Shown here piece by piece: positions 24,783 to 32,642 of a stretch of DNA of 51,080 nt (the first letter of the stretch is position 1; the number at the start of each line of letters is the position of its first letter). Origin of the DNA: Gammaproteobacteria bacterium (GTDB taxonomy: Bacteria; Pseudomonadota; Gammaproteobacteria; Steroidobacterales; Woeseiaceae); the NCBI GenBank assembly GCA_029884165.1, contig JAOUIH010000017.1, positions 1 through 51,080 of the forward strand, given 5' to 3'. The notes beneath the pieces are model-generated. The model worked only from the letters and a program-made list of their open reading frames with translations, did no database searches and was not told the origin of the DNA. The translations under genes and the position numbers were made by a program.

Positions 24783-26698
24783 GCTGCGCTTCCCCGGTTC
24801 CGGCGCCAGACGGCGACCAGGACAAAAACCGTCAGCAGCAGCGGAACCAGTCCAATGTTGATGACCTTGAGCATCGTGCCCAGGCGCTCGATGTCCCGGT
24901 CGAGGTTGCGCTGCACGGCCCGAAGCTCGCGCCGGATCCCGGCACGCTGGTCGATGAAACGCTCGATCTCGGTCTGCTGCTCCGTCGACAACAGCAGGTC
25001 GCCGTCTTCGCGCGACGACTGGAGTTCGCGCAGACGACTTTCGGTCTCGTTCAGTTCGTCCTGCAGGCGCTGCTCGGTCTCCCGGAAGCGCGCCTCCGCA
25101 TCGATGCGCAGCTGGTCGACGGTCGTGAACGGGCGCGAGAAACTGGCGCGGCTACGTACGCCAATAAGGTCCGAGCTGCCGGAGAGGTTTTCCAGCGCAT
25201 TGACCACGAGCGCACCGTTGCTCGCGAACGCGTTCGCGATCTGCTGGCCGAAGAAACTCTGCACCTGCACCCACAGCCGGTCGTCCAGCATGTCGACGTC
25301 GCCGACCAGGATGACATTGGCCGGCTCCGTGGACTCGGCCAGGTGCGAGGGCGAATCGCCTGCCGCGGACTCCGCGGCCTGCCCGTCCTCGTTCGGCTCA
25401 GCCGTATCGATTCCGGCCGCCGGCCGGCCGCCGGGAAACGCGCTCTTTAGCATGCCGGACAGGCGCGCCACCAGCACGTAATTTTCGCCGCTCGGGCTGA
25501 ACCCATCCTGCAGCTGGGCGGGGTCCGGCAGGAAGCTGAAGCGGCTGGCTGCGATCTGCGCTGCGAACTCGCTCGACGTCAGCAGCGGTTCGAGCGTCGC
25601 CGCGCTGCCCTCGGCCAGGGCAAAGCTGCCGGCCGTCGCGAGATTCACGACGCTGAGATCAGCGGTAACGATGTCGTCTTCGCTCATCCGCTCGGCGCCG
25701 ACGCCCAGATAGCCGTAATGGCGCACCGGCCGGCGGCTCATGCCGGTCGTGATCGGCAGCGCCAGCTGCGCATCGGCGACGACCTGGCCTTCGGAGAAAC
25801 CGATGCCCCAGGCCTCGAACAGTGTCGGCAGATTCGACCCCTGGCCGATCGGCGGCATGCCCTGGGGCATGCCGGGACCCGAAGCCGGATCCACGTCGGC
25901 CATCGGGTCGACCATGATCAGCGCCTTGCCGCCACGCAGGATGAACTGGTCTATCGCGTATTGCGTCTCCGTGGAGAGGTCGCGCGGCTGCACGATCCAG
26001 AGCAGGCTGACGTCCTCGTCGACTTCGTCGAAGCTCGTACCCAGGTCGCGGATATCGAACAGCTGCGATGCCTGGTCGTATACGACCCAGGGCTGCCGCA
26101 TTCGCTGCGTTTCCATGTCGAAGCCGCCGGACAGCTCAAGGCCGGATACGAGCCCGATGACGATCCGCTCCGGCTGCGCCAGGCTCGTCACGAGCTTCGC
26201 GATGTCGTACTCGAGGAACTCTTCCTTGTCGGGCTGAAAGAACGGGATGATCGCCTCGTTATCGACGCTGTCGGTACCGGCGAGCCCCATGTAAACCGGA
26301 TCCGGCGTCGCAGAAAGCTGCACGGACTGCAGGCCGAACTGCGCGGCCCGGTCTTCGTCCTCGGAGAACGGCAGTGGATCGATTACGCTCAGGCGAATCA
26401 TCCCGCCGGCTTCGTCCTCGAACTCCTCGAGCATCTCGCGGACCCGTTCGGCATAGCTGCGCAGTGACGGGATGCCGGCCGTGGCCTGGTCCGAATAATA
26501 GAAGTAGAGATTGATCGGCTCCTCGATCTTGCCGAGGATGCGCTTCGTCCCGTCGGACAGCGTGTACAGCCGATCTTCGGTCAGGTCCAGCTTCCAGCCG
26601 CTGAACAGCTGGTTGGACAGCATCACCGCGGCCACGAAAGCGACCGCCAGTAATGCCAGGCTCGTTGCGCTCAGGCGCTGTTGCAGTTTCGTGCTCAT
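24779..26698 (-). CDS. GldG-like ABC transporter auxiliary protein
   Basis: The frame is open far upstream into the neighbouring permease gene, but the ATG at 26698, three bases before the permease stop, gives a normal 639-residue protein. It has an N-terminal membrane helix (SLALLAVAFVAAVMLSNQL), the motif LDLTEDRLYTLS, which is typical of GldG/DUF4350-like proteins, a large periplasmic region (ALIMVDPMADVDP), a predicted coiled coil near the end (ETEQRLQDELNETESRLREL), and a C-terminal helix (IGLVPLLLTVFVLVAVW). In Bacteroidetes GldG works with the GldA/GldF transporter in gliding. In proteobacteria homologues exist without gliding, and the substrate is unknown. Confidence 0.87.
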   Translation of the reverse strand: MSTKLQQRLSATSLALLAVAFVAAVMLSNQLFSGWKLDLTEDRLYTLSDGTKRILGKIEEPINLYFYYSDQATAGIPSLRSYAERVREMLEEFEDEAGGMIRLSVIDPLPFSEDEDRAAQFGLQSVQLSATPDPVYMGLAGTDSVDNEAIIPFFQPDKEEFLEYDIAKLVTSLAQPERIVIGLVSGLELSGGFDMETQRMRQPWVVYDQASQLFDIRDLGTSFDEVDEDVSLLWIVQPRDLSTETQYAIDQFILRGGKALIMVDPMADVDPASGPGMPQGMPPIGQGSNLPTLFEAWGIGFSEGQVVADAQLALPITTGMSRRPVRHYGYLGVGAERMSEDDIVTADLSVVNLATAGSFALAEGSAATLEPLLTSSEFAAQIAASRFSFLPDPAQLQDGFSPSGENYVLVARLSGMLKSAFPGGRPAAGIDTAEPNEDGQAAESAAGDSPSHLAESTEPANVILVGDVDMLDDRLWVQVQSFFGQQIANAFASNGALVVNALENLSGSSDLIGVRSRASFSRPFTTVDQLRIDAEARFRETEQRLQDELNETESRLRELQSSREDGDLLLSTEQQTEIERFIDQRAGIRRELRAVQRNLDRDIERLGTMLKVINIGLVPLLLTVFVLVAVWRRNRGSAA

Positions 26699-26700
26699 GC

Positions 26701-27435
26701 TCAGTCCGCCTGTTTCCACTGCAGGACGATCGTGTTCGCGTACAGGAACGCCCCGATCAGAAGTCCGAAGAAGACGACGTCCCGAAAGTCGATCACGCCG
26801 CGCGAGATATTTGCGAAATGCGTCAGAAAGCTCAGGGACGCGATGCCGTCCACCAGCGCCTGCGGTGCCCAGGCGGAGAACATGTCCAGCACCAGCGGGA
26901 ACCCGGACAAAAGGAAGCCGAAGCAGACGACGACAGAGATTACGAACGCGATCACCTGGTTGCGCGTGAACGCCGACAGGCAGGAGCCGATCGCGAGGAA
27001 ACCGCCCGCCATCAGCAGGCTGCCGATGTAGGCGGTCAGGATCGCACCGTTGTCGGGGTCGCCGAGGTAATTGACGGTTATCCAGACCGGGAAGGTCAGC
27101 GCAAGCGCGAGGCCGGTAAATGCCCACGCCGCGAGATACTTCCCGAGTACCGCCTGCCAGGGCGTTATCGGCAGCGTCATCAGGAGCTCGATCGAACCCG
27201 ACTTCCGTTCCTCGGCCCACAAGCGCATCGACAGCGCCGGCACCAGGAACAGGTACAGCCAGGGATGGAAATTGAAGAAGGGCCGCAGGTCCGCCTGGCC
27301 TCGCTCGTAGAAGCCGCCGAGGTAGAACGTAAACGTACCCATCAGGACGAGGAAGATCACGATGAATACGTACGCGACCGGCGTCGCGAAATAGCTCTTC
27401 AGCTCGCGTCGAAACAGTGCGGCAACGATGTTCAT
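26701..27435 (-). CDS. ABC-2 type transporter permease (GldF-like)
   Basis: 244 residues with six hydrophobic segments (for example YVFIVIFLVLMGTFTFYLG and VIAFVISVVVCFGFLLSGF). The N-terminal cytoplasmic stretch FRRELKSYFATP and the conserved LWAEERKSGSIELLMTLPI loop are characteristic of ABC-2 permeases of the GldF type. Its start overlaps the ATPase stop by four bases (27432-27435), and its stop lies two bases before the GldG-like ATG. One ATPase, one permease and the auxiliary proteins would form an export-type complex. Confidence 0.9.
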   Translation of the reverse strand: MNIVAALFRRELKSYFATPVAYVFIVIFLVLMGTFTFYLGGFYERGQADLRPFFNFHPWLYLFLVPALSMRLWAEERKSGSIELLMTLPITPWQAVLGKYLAAWAFTGLALALTFPVWITVNYLGDPDNGAILTAYIGSLLMAGGFLAIGSCLSAFTRNQVIAFVISVVVCFGFLLSGFPLVLDMFSAWAPQALVDGIASLSFLTHFANISRGVIDFRDVVFFGLLIGAFLYANTIVLQWKQAD

Positions 27436-28376
27436 GTCGCGGCTCCCTCGGTGATCTGGCGGAAAACCTCGTCGAGACGTCCCGCCTCGAGCTGCAGCCC
27501 GGCAACCGCCCAGCCTTCAGCTGCCGCCAGGTCCGACACGTCGCGCCATGCGGCGGCACCCTGTCCGCCATCCGCCGCGAGCGCGGTGATGCTGCGCAGC
27601 TTCCGGTCGGCCTCGGTGCCACTGACCGAACCGAGTTGCCCGATTGCGGCCCGGGCCGCGTCGAGGTCGGCGCCCTCGCCCAGCGTGACCCGGACCGCGT
27701 TGTGATAACGCGACCGGGCGGCCAGGTGCTCCGGCGTGTCGTCGGCCAGTATGCGGCCATTGGCGATGATGATTGCCCGGCTGCAGACCGCCTCGACCTC
27801 TTCGAGGATGTGAGTCGAGATCACGATCAGCTTGTCTTCGGCCATCGACCTGATCAGCTCGCGCACCTCGTGTTTCTGGTTCGGGTCGAGGCCGTCGGTC
27901 GGCTCGTCCAGGATCAACACCTCGGGATCGTGGAGAATCGCCTGCGCGAGCCCGACGCGCCGCTTGAAGCCCTTGGACAGCGTGTCGATCGACTGCTGCA
28001 GCACCGGCCCGAGATGCAGCCGCTCGACGACCTCGTCGAGCCGGCGCTTGCGCAGGGCGCCGCCGAGCTCGCGCACGTCGGCGATGAACTCGAGAAACGC
28101 AGCGGGCGTCATCTCGGCATAGCTGGGCGCGCCCTCCGGCAGGTAGCCGATGCGGCGCCGCGCCTCTAGCGAGTCGCTCTGCACGTCATGGCCGCAGACG
28201 CTCGCGCTGCCTGCCGTCGGGGCGACGAAGCCGGTCAGCATCTTCATCGTCGTGGACTTGCCGGCGCCATTTGGACCCAGGAAACCCAGGACCTCCCCGG
28301 CGCCGCAGCTGAAACTCAGTCCGTCGACTACCGTATGGCGGCCGTACCGCTTTGTAAGACCGTCAATTTCTATCAT
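27432..28376 (-). CDS. ABC transporter ATP-binding protein (GldA-like)
   Basis: 314 residues from the ATG at 28376 (start MIEIDGLTKRYG). A longer start at 28445 is possible, but the added 23 codons are AT-rich (AAA, ATA, AAT) and unlike the rest of the gene, so they are probably promoter DNA. Walker A is GPNGAGKS at about 34-41, the signature is LSKGFKRR at about 133-140 and Walker B LILDEPT at about 154-160. A C-terminal DUF4162-like tail (VRVTLGEGADLDAAR) is present. It energises the permease encoded next. The gene begins an operon and diverges from the Kdo cluster; the 207-base gap must hold promoters for both. Confidence 0.88.
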   Translation of the reverse strand: MIEIDGLTKRYGRHTVVDGLSFSCGAGEVLGFLGPNGAGKSTTMKMLTGFVAPTAGSASVCGHDVQSDSLEARRRIGYLPEGAPSYAEMTPAAFLEFIADVRELGGALRKRRLDEVVERLHLGPVLQQSIDTLSKGFKRRVGLAQAILHDPEVLILDEPTDGLDPNQKHEVRELIRSMAEDKLIVISTHILEEVEAVCSRAIIIANGRILADDTPEHLAARSRYHNAVRVTLGEGADLDAARAAIGQLGSVSGTEADRKLRSITALAADGGQGAAAWRDVSDLAAAEGWAVAGLQLEAGRLDEVFRQITEGAAT

Positions 28377-28583
28377 CTGGATTTGCTCTGTTCGCCGGCC
28401 GGGTGCCGGCGCGGCCGCATTTTTTATCAAAGTCGTTTTTGTCATTCAAGACCTTTCCTGCCGCCGGATCCTACTCCTTCCCGGCAGGCAAAGTGCGCGT
28501 GACAATTACGCCGCGCTGTGCTGGCCGACAGCTCGCTGCTATCCTGCCTGCGTTGCAGTGGATTTCTGCGACGCCGGATCTGG

Positions 28584-29927
28584 ATGCGGGGGTGCCGGCT
28601 CTTGATCGTGCTGTATGACCTGCTGTTCCTGCTGTTGTTCCTCGGGCTCCTGCCCATGTGGCTTGCCGCGCTGCTGCTTCGACCCAATTTGCGGTCGGCC
28701 GTGCTGGCCAGGCTGCGGTCGCCGGGCCTCGGCCCGCCGCTCGACAGGTCCGTCTGGCTGCACGGATCCTCGGCCGGCGAAGTCGACCTGCTGCGGCCGC
28801 TGGTCGCCACGATCGAGCGCGAGCATCCCGGCGTTCCGATCGTCGTCTCCGCATTCGCGATTTCGGGTTACGCCGCGGCGCTCAAGGCCTTTTCGCGGCA
28901 CCGGGTCGTCTTCCTGCCGCCGGAGTTCTCGCCGCTGATCCGGCGTGCGCTGAAGCGCTTCCGGCCACGACTCCTGTTGCTGGTCGAATCGGAGCTCTGG
29001 CCGAACCTGATCCTGTCGGCTGCGGGGCGAGGCGTACCGGTGTGCCTGCTGAACGCGAAGATGTCGGAAAAGTCGTACCGGCTGCACCGGAGACTCGGGC
29101 TCGTGTCGCCCGCGCTCTGCAAACTCACCCTGGTCGCCGCCCAGACCGACGAGCACGCCGCCCGGTTCCGTGGTCTCGGCGTGCCGGACAGCGCAATCCA
29201 CGTGACCGGCAATATGAAGTATGACCTGGCGAGCGCAGACGACCCGGCCGCGCTGCGCACCGCCCTGCGCCACCGTTACCGCATCGACGACGCCACCGCC
29301 GTCATCATTGGAGGCAGCCTGCACGCCGGGGAAGACGCGGCACTGGCCTGGGCCGCCGGCAGCCTGGCGGCCGATGGCCACCGCTTCCGGCTCGTCATCG
29401 TGCCCCGCTACCCGGCCGAAGCCGAACGCATGCGGGCTGCTCTGGCGAACTGCGGGATAGATTCCGTCCGCAAGAGCGCCCTGGACGACGGTTCCGCCCG
29501 GCTGCCCGCGGATGCGGCGCTCGTGGTCGACTCGATGGGCGAGCTGAAGCAGTTCTACGCAATGTCCGACATCGCGTTTGTCGGTGGCAGCCTGCTTTAC
29601 CGCGGCAGTAACAAGGGCGGACATAACCTGATGGAGCCCGGCATCCTCGGCGTCGCCGTACTCTTCGGGCCGCACAATTTCAGCTTCAAGGAGACCGTCC
29701 ACGACCTGCTCGAGGACAGCGCCGGCATCATGGTCCGGGACCGCGAAGAGCTGTACCGTGCCCTGGGTTCGCTGCTGGCAGAACCGGGCAGTGCCCGCGC
29801 GCTCGGCGACCGCGCCCGGCAACTGATCCTCGCCAGGCGCGGCGCAACCGACCGCAACCATGCCCTGATCGCAGGGAGCATCGACCAGCCGTTCGCCCGG
29901 CGGGAACGGCTCAGACGAAGCGCGTGA
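28584..29927 (+). CDS. Divergent Kdo transferase-like glycosyltransferase
   Basis: 447 residues from the ATG at 28584; GTG at 28518 or TTG at 28602 are alternatives. It has an N-terminal membrane anchor (LYDLLFLLLFLGLLPMW) and the family GT30 layout: catalytic Glu66 in HGSSAGEV, VESELWPNL, LNAKMSEKSY, TGNMKYD, VVDSMGELKQFY and FVGGSLL, then GGHNLMEP. These match WaaA, which transfers 3-deoxy-D-manno-octulosonate (Kdo) from CMP-Kdo to lipid A precursor. It differs clearly from the second WaaA in this cluster, lacking its RWPERFGF motif and having an extra RGSNKG insert before GGHN. It may add a different or later sugar. It starts the cluster, 82 bases before kdsA. Confidence 0.85.
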   Translation: MRGCRLLIVLYDLLFLLLFLGLLPMWLAALLLRPNLRSAVLARLRSPGLGPPLDRSVWLHGSSAGEVDLLRPLVATIEREHPGVPIVVSAFAISGYAAALKAFSRHRVVFLPPEFSPLIRRALKRFRPRLLLLVESELWPNLILSAAGRGVPVCLLNAKMSEKSYRLHRRLGLVSPALCKLTLVAAQTDEHAARFRGLGVPDSAIHVTGNMKYDLASADDPAALRTALRHRYRIDDATAVIIGGSLHAGEDAALAWAAGSLAADGHRFRLVIVPRYPAEAERMRAALANCGIDSVRKSALDDGSARLPADAALVVDSMGELKQFYAMSDIAFVGGSLLYRGSNKGGHNLMEPGILGVAVLFGPHNFSFKETVHDLLEDSAGIMVRDREELYRALGSLLAEPGSARALGDRARQLILARRGATDRNHALIAGSIDQPFARRERLRRSA

Positions 29928-30009
29928 AGCCGGGGCCGCCGCGCAGGCTTGCCGCAGGCAGCCCGGCAGCGGACAATGGCGCCCTTTCCACCGGACCTGT
30001 GGGTAAATC

Positions 30010-30846
30010 ATGACAGCCGTCAAACACGTCGACGTGGCGGGAATCGACTGCGGATCCGAAGATCTGTTCCTGATCTCGGGGCCCTGCGTCATCGAGGCCG
30101 AGCCGCTGATGATGAAGACCGCGGAGCGCCTCAAGGAGATGTCGGAGCGCCTGAAGCTCCCGGTCGTCTTCAAGTCTTCGTTCAGCAAGGACAATCGCAG
30201 CTCGCTGGATTACTTCCAGGGACCGGGTCTCGAGGAAGGGCTCAAGGTCCTCGCGAAGATCAAGTCGGCATTCGACCTGCCGCTCCTCACCGACATCCAC
30301 TACCCGACACAGGCCGCTGCGGCCGGCGAGGTGGTCGATATCGTGCAGATACCCGCGTACCTGTGCATGCAGTCCGAACTCGTCGTGGCTGCCGCGAAGA
30401 CCGGCAAGGTCGTTAACCTGAAGCACGGCCAGTTCATCGCACCGGACAACATGGCGAAGCCGGTAAAGAAGGTCGAAGCCAGCGGCAATGACCGGATACT
30501 CCTCACCGAGCGTGGCTACACCTTCGGTTACAACGACCTTATCGTCGACCCGCGCAGCTTCTTCATGATGCGCGAGATCGGTTACCCGGTGATCTTCGAC
30601 ATCACGCACACGATCCGGAAATACGGCATACCGAGCAAGGATCCGCGGGGCGGGACGCGCCAGTACCTGAAGGTGCTGGCCCGCGCCGGCGTAGCTGCCG
30701 GCGTCGACGGCATCTTCGTCGAGACGCATCCCAATCCTCCCGAGGCGCTGTGCGATGCGGCAAGCCAGTATTACCTGGACGATCTCGAGGAATTCCTGAA
30801 GCCGCTGATGGAGCTGCACCAGCTCGTCAGGCCGACACTTACCTAA
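30010..30846 (+). CDS. kdsA: 3-deoxy-8-phosphooctulonate synthase
   Basis: 278 residues. Joins phosphoenolpyruvate to arabinose 5-phosphate to make Kdo 8-phosphate in the cytoplasm. Key motifs: FKSSFSKDNRSS, LTDIHYP, VVNLKHGQF, FDITHTIRKYG, and DPRGGTRQY. The N-terminal ISGPCVIE carries Cys26 where the metal-free E. coli-type enzyme has Asn, so this is likely the metal-dependent class known from Aquifex. The His of DITH, the Glu of FVETH and the Asp of ALCDAAS are the expected other metal ligands. TAA is at 30844-30846; the next gene begins 16 bases on. Confidence 0.95.
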   Translation: MTAVKHVDVAGIDCGSEDLFLISGPCVIEAEPLMMKTAERLKEMSERLKLPVVFKSSFSKDNRSSLDYFQGPGLEEGLKVLAKIKSAFDLPLLTDIHYPTQAAAAGEVVDIVQIPAYLCMQSELVVAAAKTGKVVNLKHGQFIAPDNMAKPVKKVEASGNDRILLTERGYTFGYNDLIVDPRSFFMMREIGYPVIFDITHTIRKYGIPSKDPRGGTRQYLKVLARAGVAAGVDGIFVETHPNPPEALCDAASQYYLDDLEEFLKPLMELHQLVRPTLT

Positions 30847-30862
30847 TCAACGAGGACCAGGC

Positions 30863-31891
30863 ATGGATCTTTATCTCGACTCAGTCAACTTCGAGGAGAT
30901 CGAAGAGGCGTTCAAACTCGGTTTCGTGAAGGGGCTGACGACGACGCCGACCTTCATGCACCGGCACGGCATCACGGACGTCGACGGCGCGATCGTAAGG
31001 TTGTCGAAGATGGTCCCCGAGCTCCAGGTCGAGGCGCTCGGCAATACCTACCAGGAGATCGTAGACGAGGCTCACCGGCTGCTGGAGCTGCCGCTCGAGC
31101 GCGAGCCGGTATTCAAGATCCCGGTGTCGAATCACGGCGTGCAGGCCTGCAAGACGCTCGCTGACGAGGGACACCGCGTCAACGTGCACCTGATTTACAC
31201 CCTGAACCAGGCCTACATGGCGATGGCCGCAGGCGCCGCTTTCGTCTGCCCGCTCGCCGGCCGCCTGCAGGACGAAGGCCACGACGCCCTGGCGCTATAC
31301 GAGCAGTGCGTCGACGTGATCGACCGGTACGATTATCCCTCCAAGGTCATGTTCTCCTCGGTGCGGCATCCGGAACACGTGCGCACCGCGCTCCTGGCAG
31401 GCGTGCACGTCTGCACGATGCCCTGGGGCGTCATGAAGCGGCTGACGAGCAATGCGCTGACCACGGTCGGCACCAACCAGTTCGTGGAGCATACGCAGTT
31501 GATGACGGTGCGCGTCGGCCAGGTGATCAGAGCCAGCAATCCGCTGGTCAAGCCATCGGCTTCCGTTACGGACGCGATGGTAAAGATGACCGAGTCTGCG
31601 CTCGGAACGGTGACGATCGTCGGCGCCAAGGGCGAAGCGATCGGCGTGTTCACGGACGGCGATCTGCGTCGCCGCCTGCAGCAGGACGGCAGCAAGGTCA
31701 TCGGCCAGACTCTCGCCGATCTCGGTTATACCGAGAACCCGATTACGATCTCGTCAGACGCACTGCTCTTCGACGCGATGGCCAGGTTCGAGAAGAGCCA
31801 GATCGACTCGATCATCGTCGTCGAAGATGGCAAACCAATCGGCGTCCTCGATATACAGGACATCGTGAAACTCGGGATCATCGGGCACTGA
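30863..31891 (+). CDS. Transaldolase-fold enzyme fused to KdsD-type CBS pair
   Basis: 342 residues, start supported by GAGG at about 30850. Residues 1-212 are a short (FSA/TalC-size) transaldolase barrel: YLDS with Asp6, TTTP at 26-29, the Schiff-base Lys85 in FKIPVS, and Arg134 in CPLAGR. Compared from memory with E. coli FsaA and TalB, Glu57 matches the transaldolase catalytic Glu, but the conserved Asn of TTNP is Thr28, the catalytic Thr is His109, and the Tyr/Phe position is Leu131. Residues about 218-342 are two CBS domains (GVFTDGDLRRRL; PIGVLDIQDIVKLGIIGH), very like the C-terminus of KdsD. It seems to stand in for KdsD between kdsA and a KdsC-like phosphatase. Activity is not known. 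Confidence 0.85.
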   Translation: MDLYLDSVNFEEIEEAFKLGFVKGLTTTPTFMHRHGITDVDGAIVRLSKMVPELQVEALGNTYQEIVDEAHRLLELPLEREPVFKIPVSNHGVQACKTLADEGHRVNVHLIYTLNQAYMAMAAGAAFVCPLAGRLQDEGHDALALYEQCVDVIDRYDYPSKVMFSSVRHPEHVRTALLAGVHVCTMPWGVMKRLTSNALTTVGTNQFVEHTQLMTVRVGQVIRASNPLVKPSASVTDAMVKMTESALGTVTIVGAKGEAIGVFTDGDLRRRLQQDGSKVIGQTLADLGYTENPITISSDALLFDAMARFEKSQIDSIIVVEDGKPIGVLDIQDIVKLGIIGH

Positions 31892-31903
31892 TAGCCAGTT
31901 CCA

Positions 31904-32632
31904 ATGGCCGTCGGCGGCACGCAACCATTCGGCAAGATCGCTGTCGCCTTCGAGGCGATCGGCGGTGAGTTCGGCTGTGCGCCTCGCGAACTGGCGTCCC
32001 GCGCCGGTCGCTGCCGCGCGCTGCTGTTCGACTGGGACGGTGTTTTCAATTCGGGCAGCAAGGGCAACGGGCAGGCCAGCCGGTTTGACGAGCCGGATTC
32101 GATGGGGACGAACATGCTGCGCTACGGCCTCTGGCGCATGCACGGTTCGCTGCCCTTCGCAGCCATAATCAGCGGCGCGAACAACGAGAACGCCCTCGAG
32201 TTCGCCGAGCGCGAACATTTCTCGGAGGTATACCTGGGTATCCGGGACAAGCGCGCGATCGTCGAGCATCTGTGCGAGCGTGACGGGCTGAAACCCGACG
32301 AAATTGCCTGTGTCTGGGACGACATCAACGACCTGTCGGTCGCGGCCGTCTGCGGCGTGCGCTTCCAGGTCCGGCGCGATTCGAGCCCGCTGTTCGTCGA
32401 CTACGTGGCCCGCAACGGTTTGCGCGACTACCTGACCGCGTCGACCGGCGGCGCTCACGCCGTACGCGAGGTGTGCGAGCTTATGCTGGGGCTCACGGGT
32501 CAGTTCGACGCCGTTGTCGCATCACGCGCGGCGAGCGATGCCGACTACGCCTCGTATTTTGCCGCGCGCCAGCAGGTTCGGACCGGCCGCTACGCGGACG
32601 TGGGCGGCAGTATCGTCAGCCATCCTGGCTGA
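31904..32632 (+). CDS. KdsC-like HAD-family phosphatase, variant
   Basis: 242 residues, longer than KdsC (about 180-190). The HAD core is complete: nucleophile Asp43 and Asp45 in LLFDWDGVF, Ser90 in IISG, Lys116, and Asp139-Asp140 in VWDDIND. The C-terminal GGAHAVREVCELMLGL matches the KdsC tail, which in that family reaches into the active site of the neighbouring subunit. Differences are a 35-residue N-terminal extension and a loop SRFDEPDSMGTNML where KdsC has an Asp-Gly-x-Gly segment. In the Kdo pathway KdsC removes phosphate from Kdo 8-phosphate; the altered loop suggests this one may act on a changed substrate. It starts 12 bases after the transaldolase-CBS gene. Confidence 0.83.
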   Translation: MAVGGTQPFGKIAVAFEAIGGEFGCAPRELASRAGRCRALLFDWDGVFNSGSKGNGQASRFDEPDSMGTNMLRYGLWRMHGSLPFAAIISGANNENALEFAEREHFSEVYLGIRDKRAIVEHLCERDGLKPDEIACVWDDINDLSVAAVCGVRFQVRRDSSPLFVDYVARNGLRDYLTASTGGAHAVREVCELMLGLTGQFDAVVASRAASDADYASYFAARQQVRTGRYADVGGSIVSHPG

Positions 32633-32642
32633 GCATCGGGCC

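Noticed and set aside
24779-27760. A 993-codon open frame extending the GldG-like protein upstream on the minus strand
   Set aside because: The first 354 codons overlap the permease and ATPase genes out of frame and read as Arg/Pro-rich nonsense. The ATG at 26698 gives the normal family start.
28377-28445. N-terminal extension of the ABC ATPase from the ATG at 28445
   Set aside because: AT-rich codons and low-complexity residues unlike the rest of the gene. Judged to be promoter DNA, though a fair AAAGG site precedes that ATG, so some doubt remains.
28539-30194. Minus-strand open frame of 551 codons opposite the first Kdo transferase
   Set aside because: Antisense shadow of a clear GT30 gene with no motif or ribosome site.
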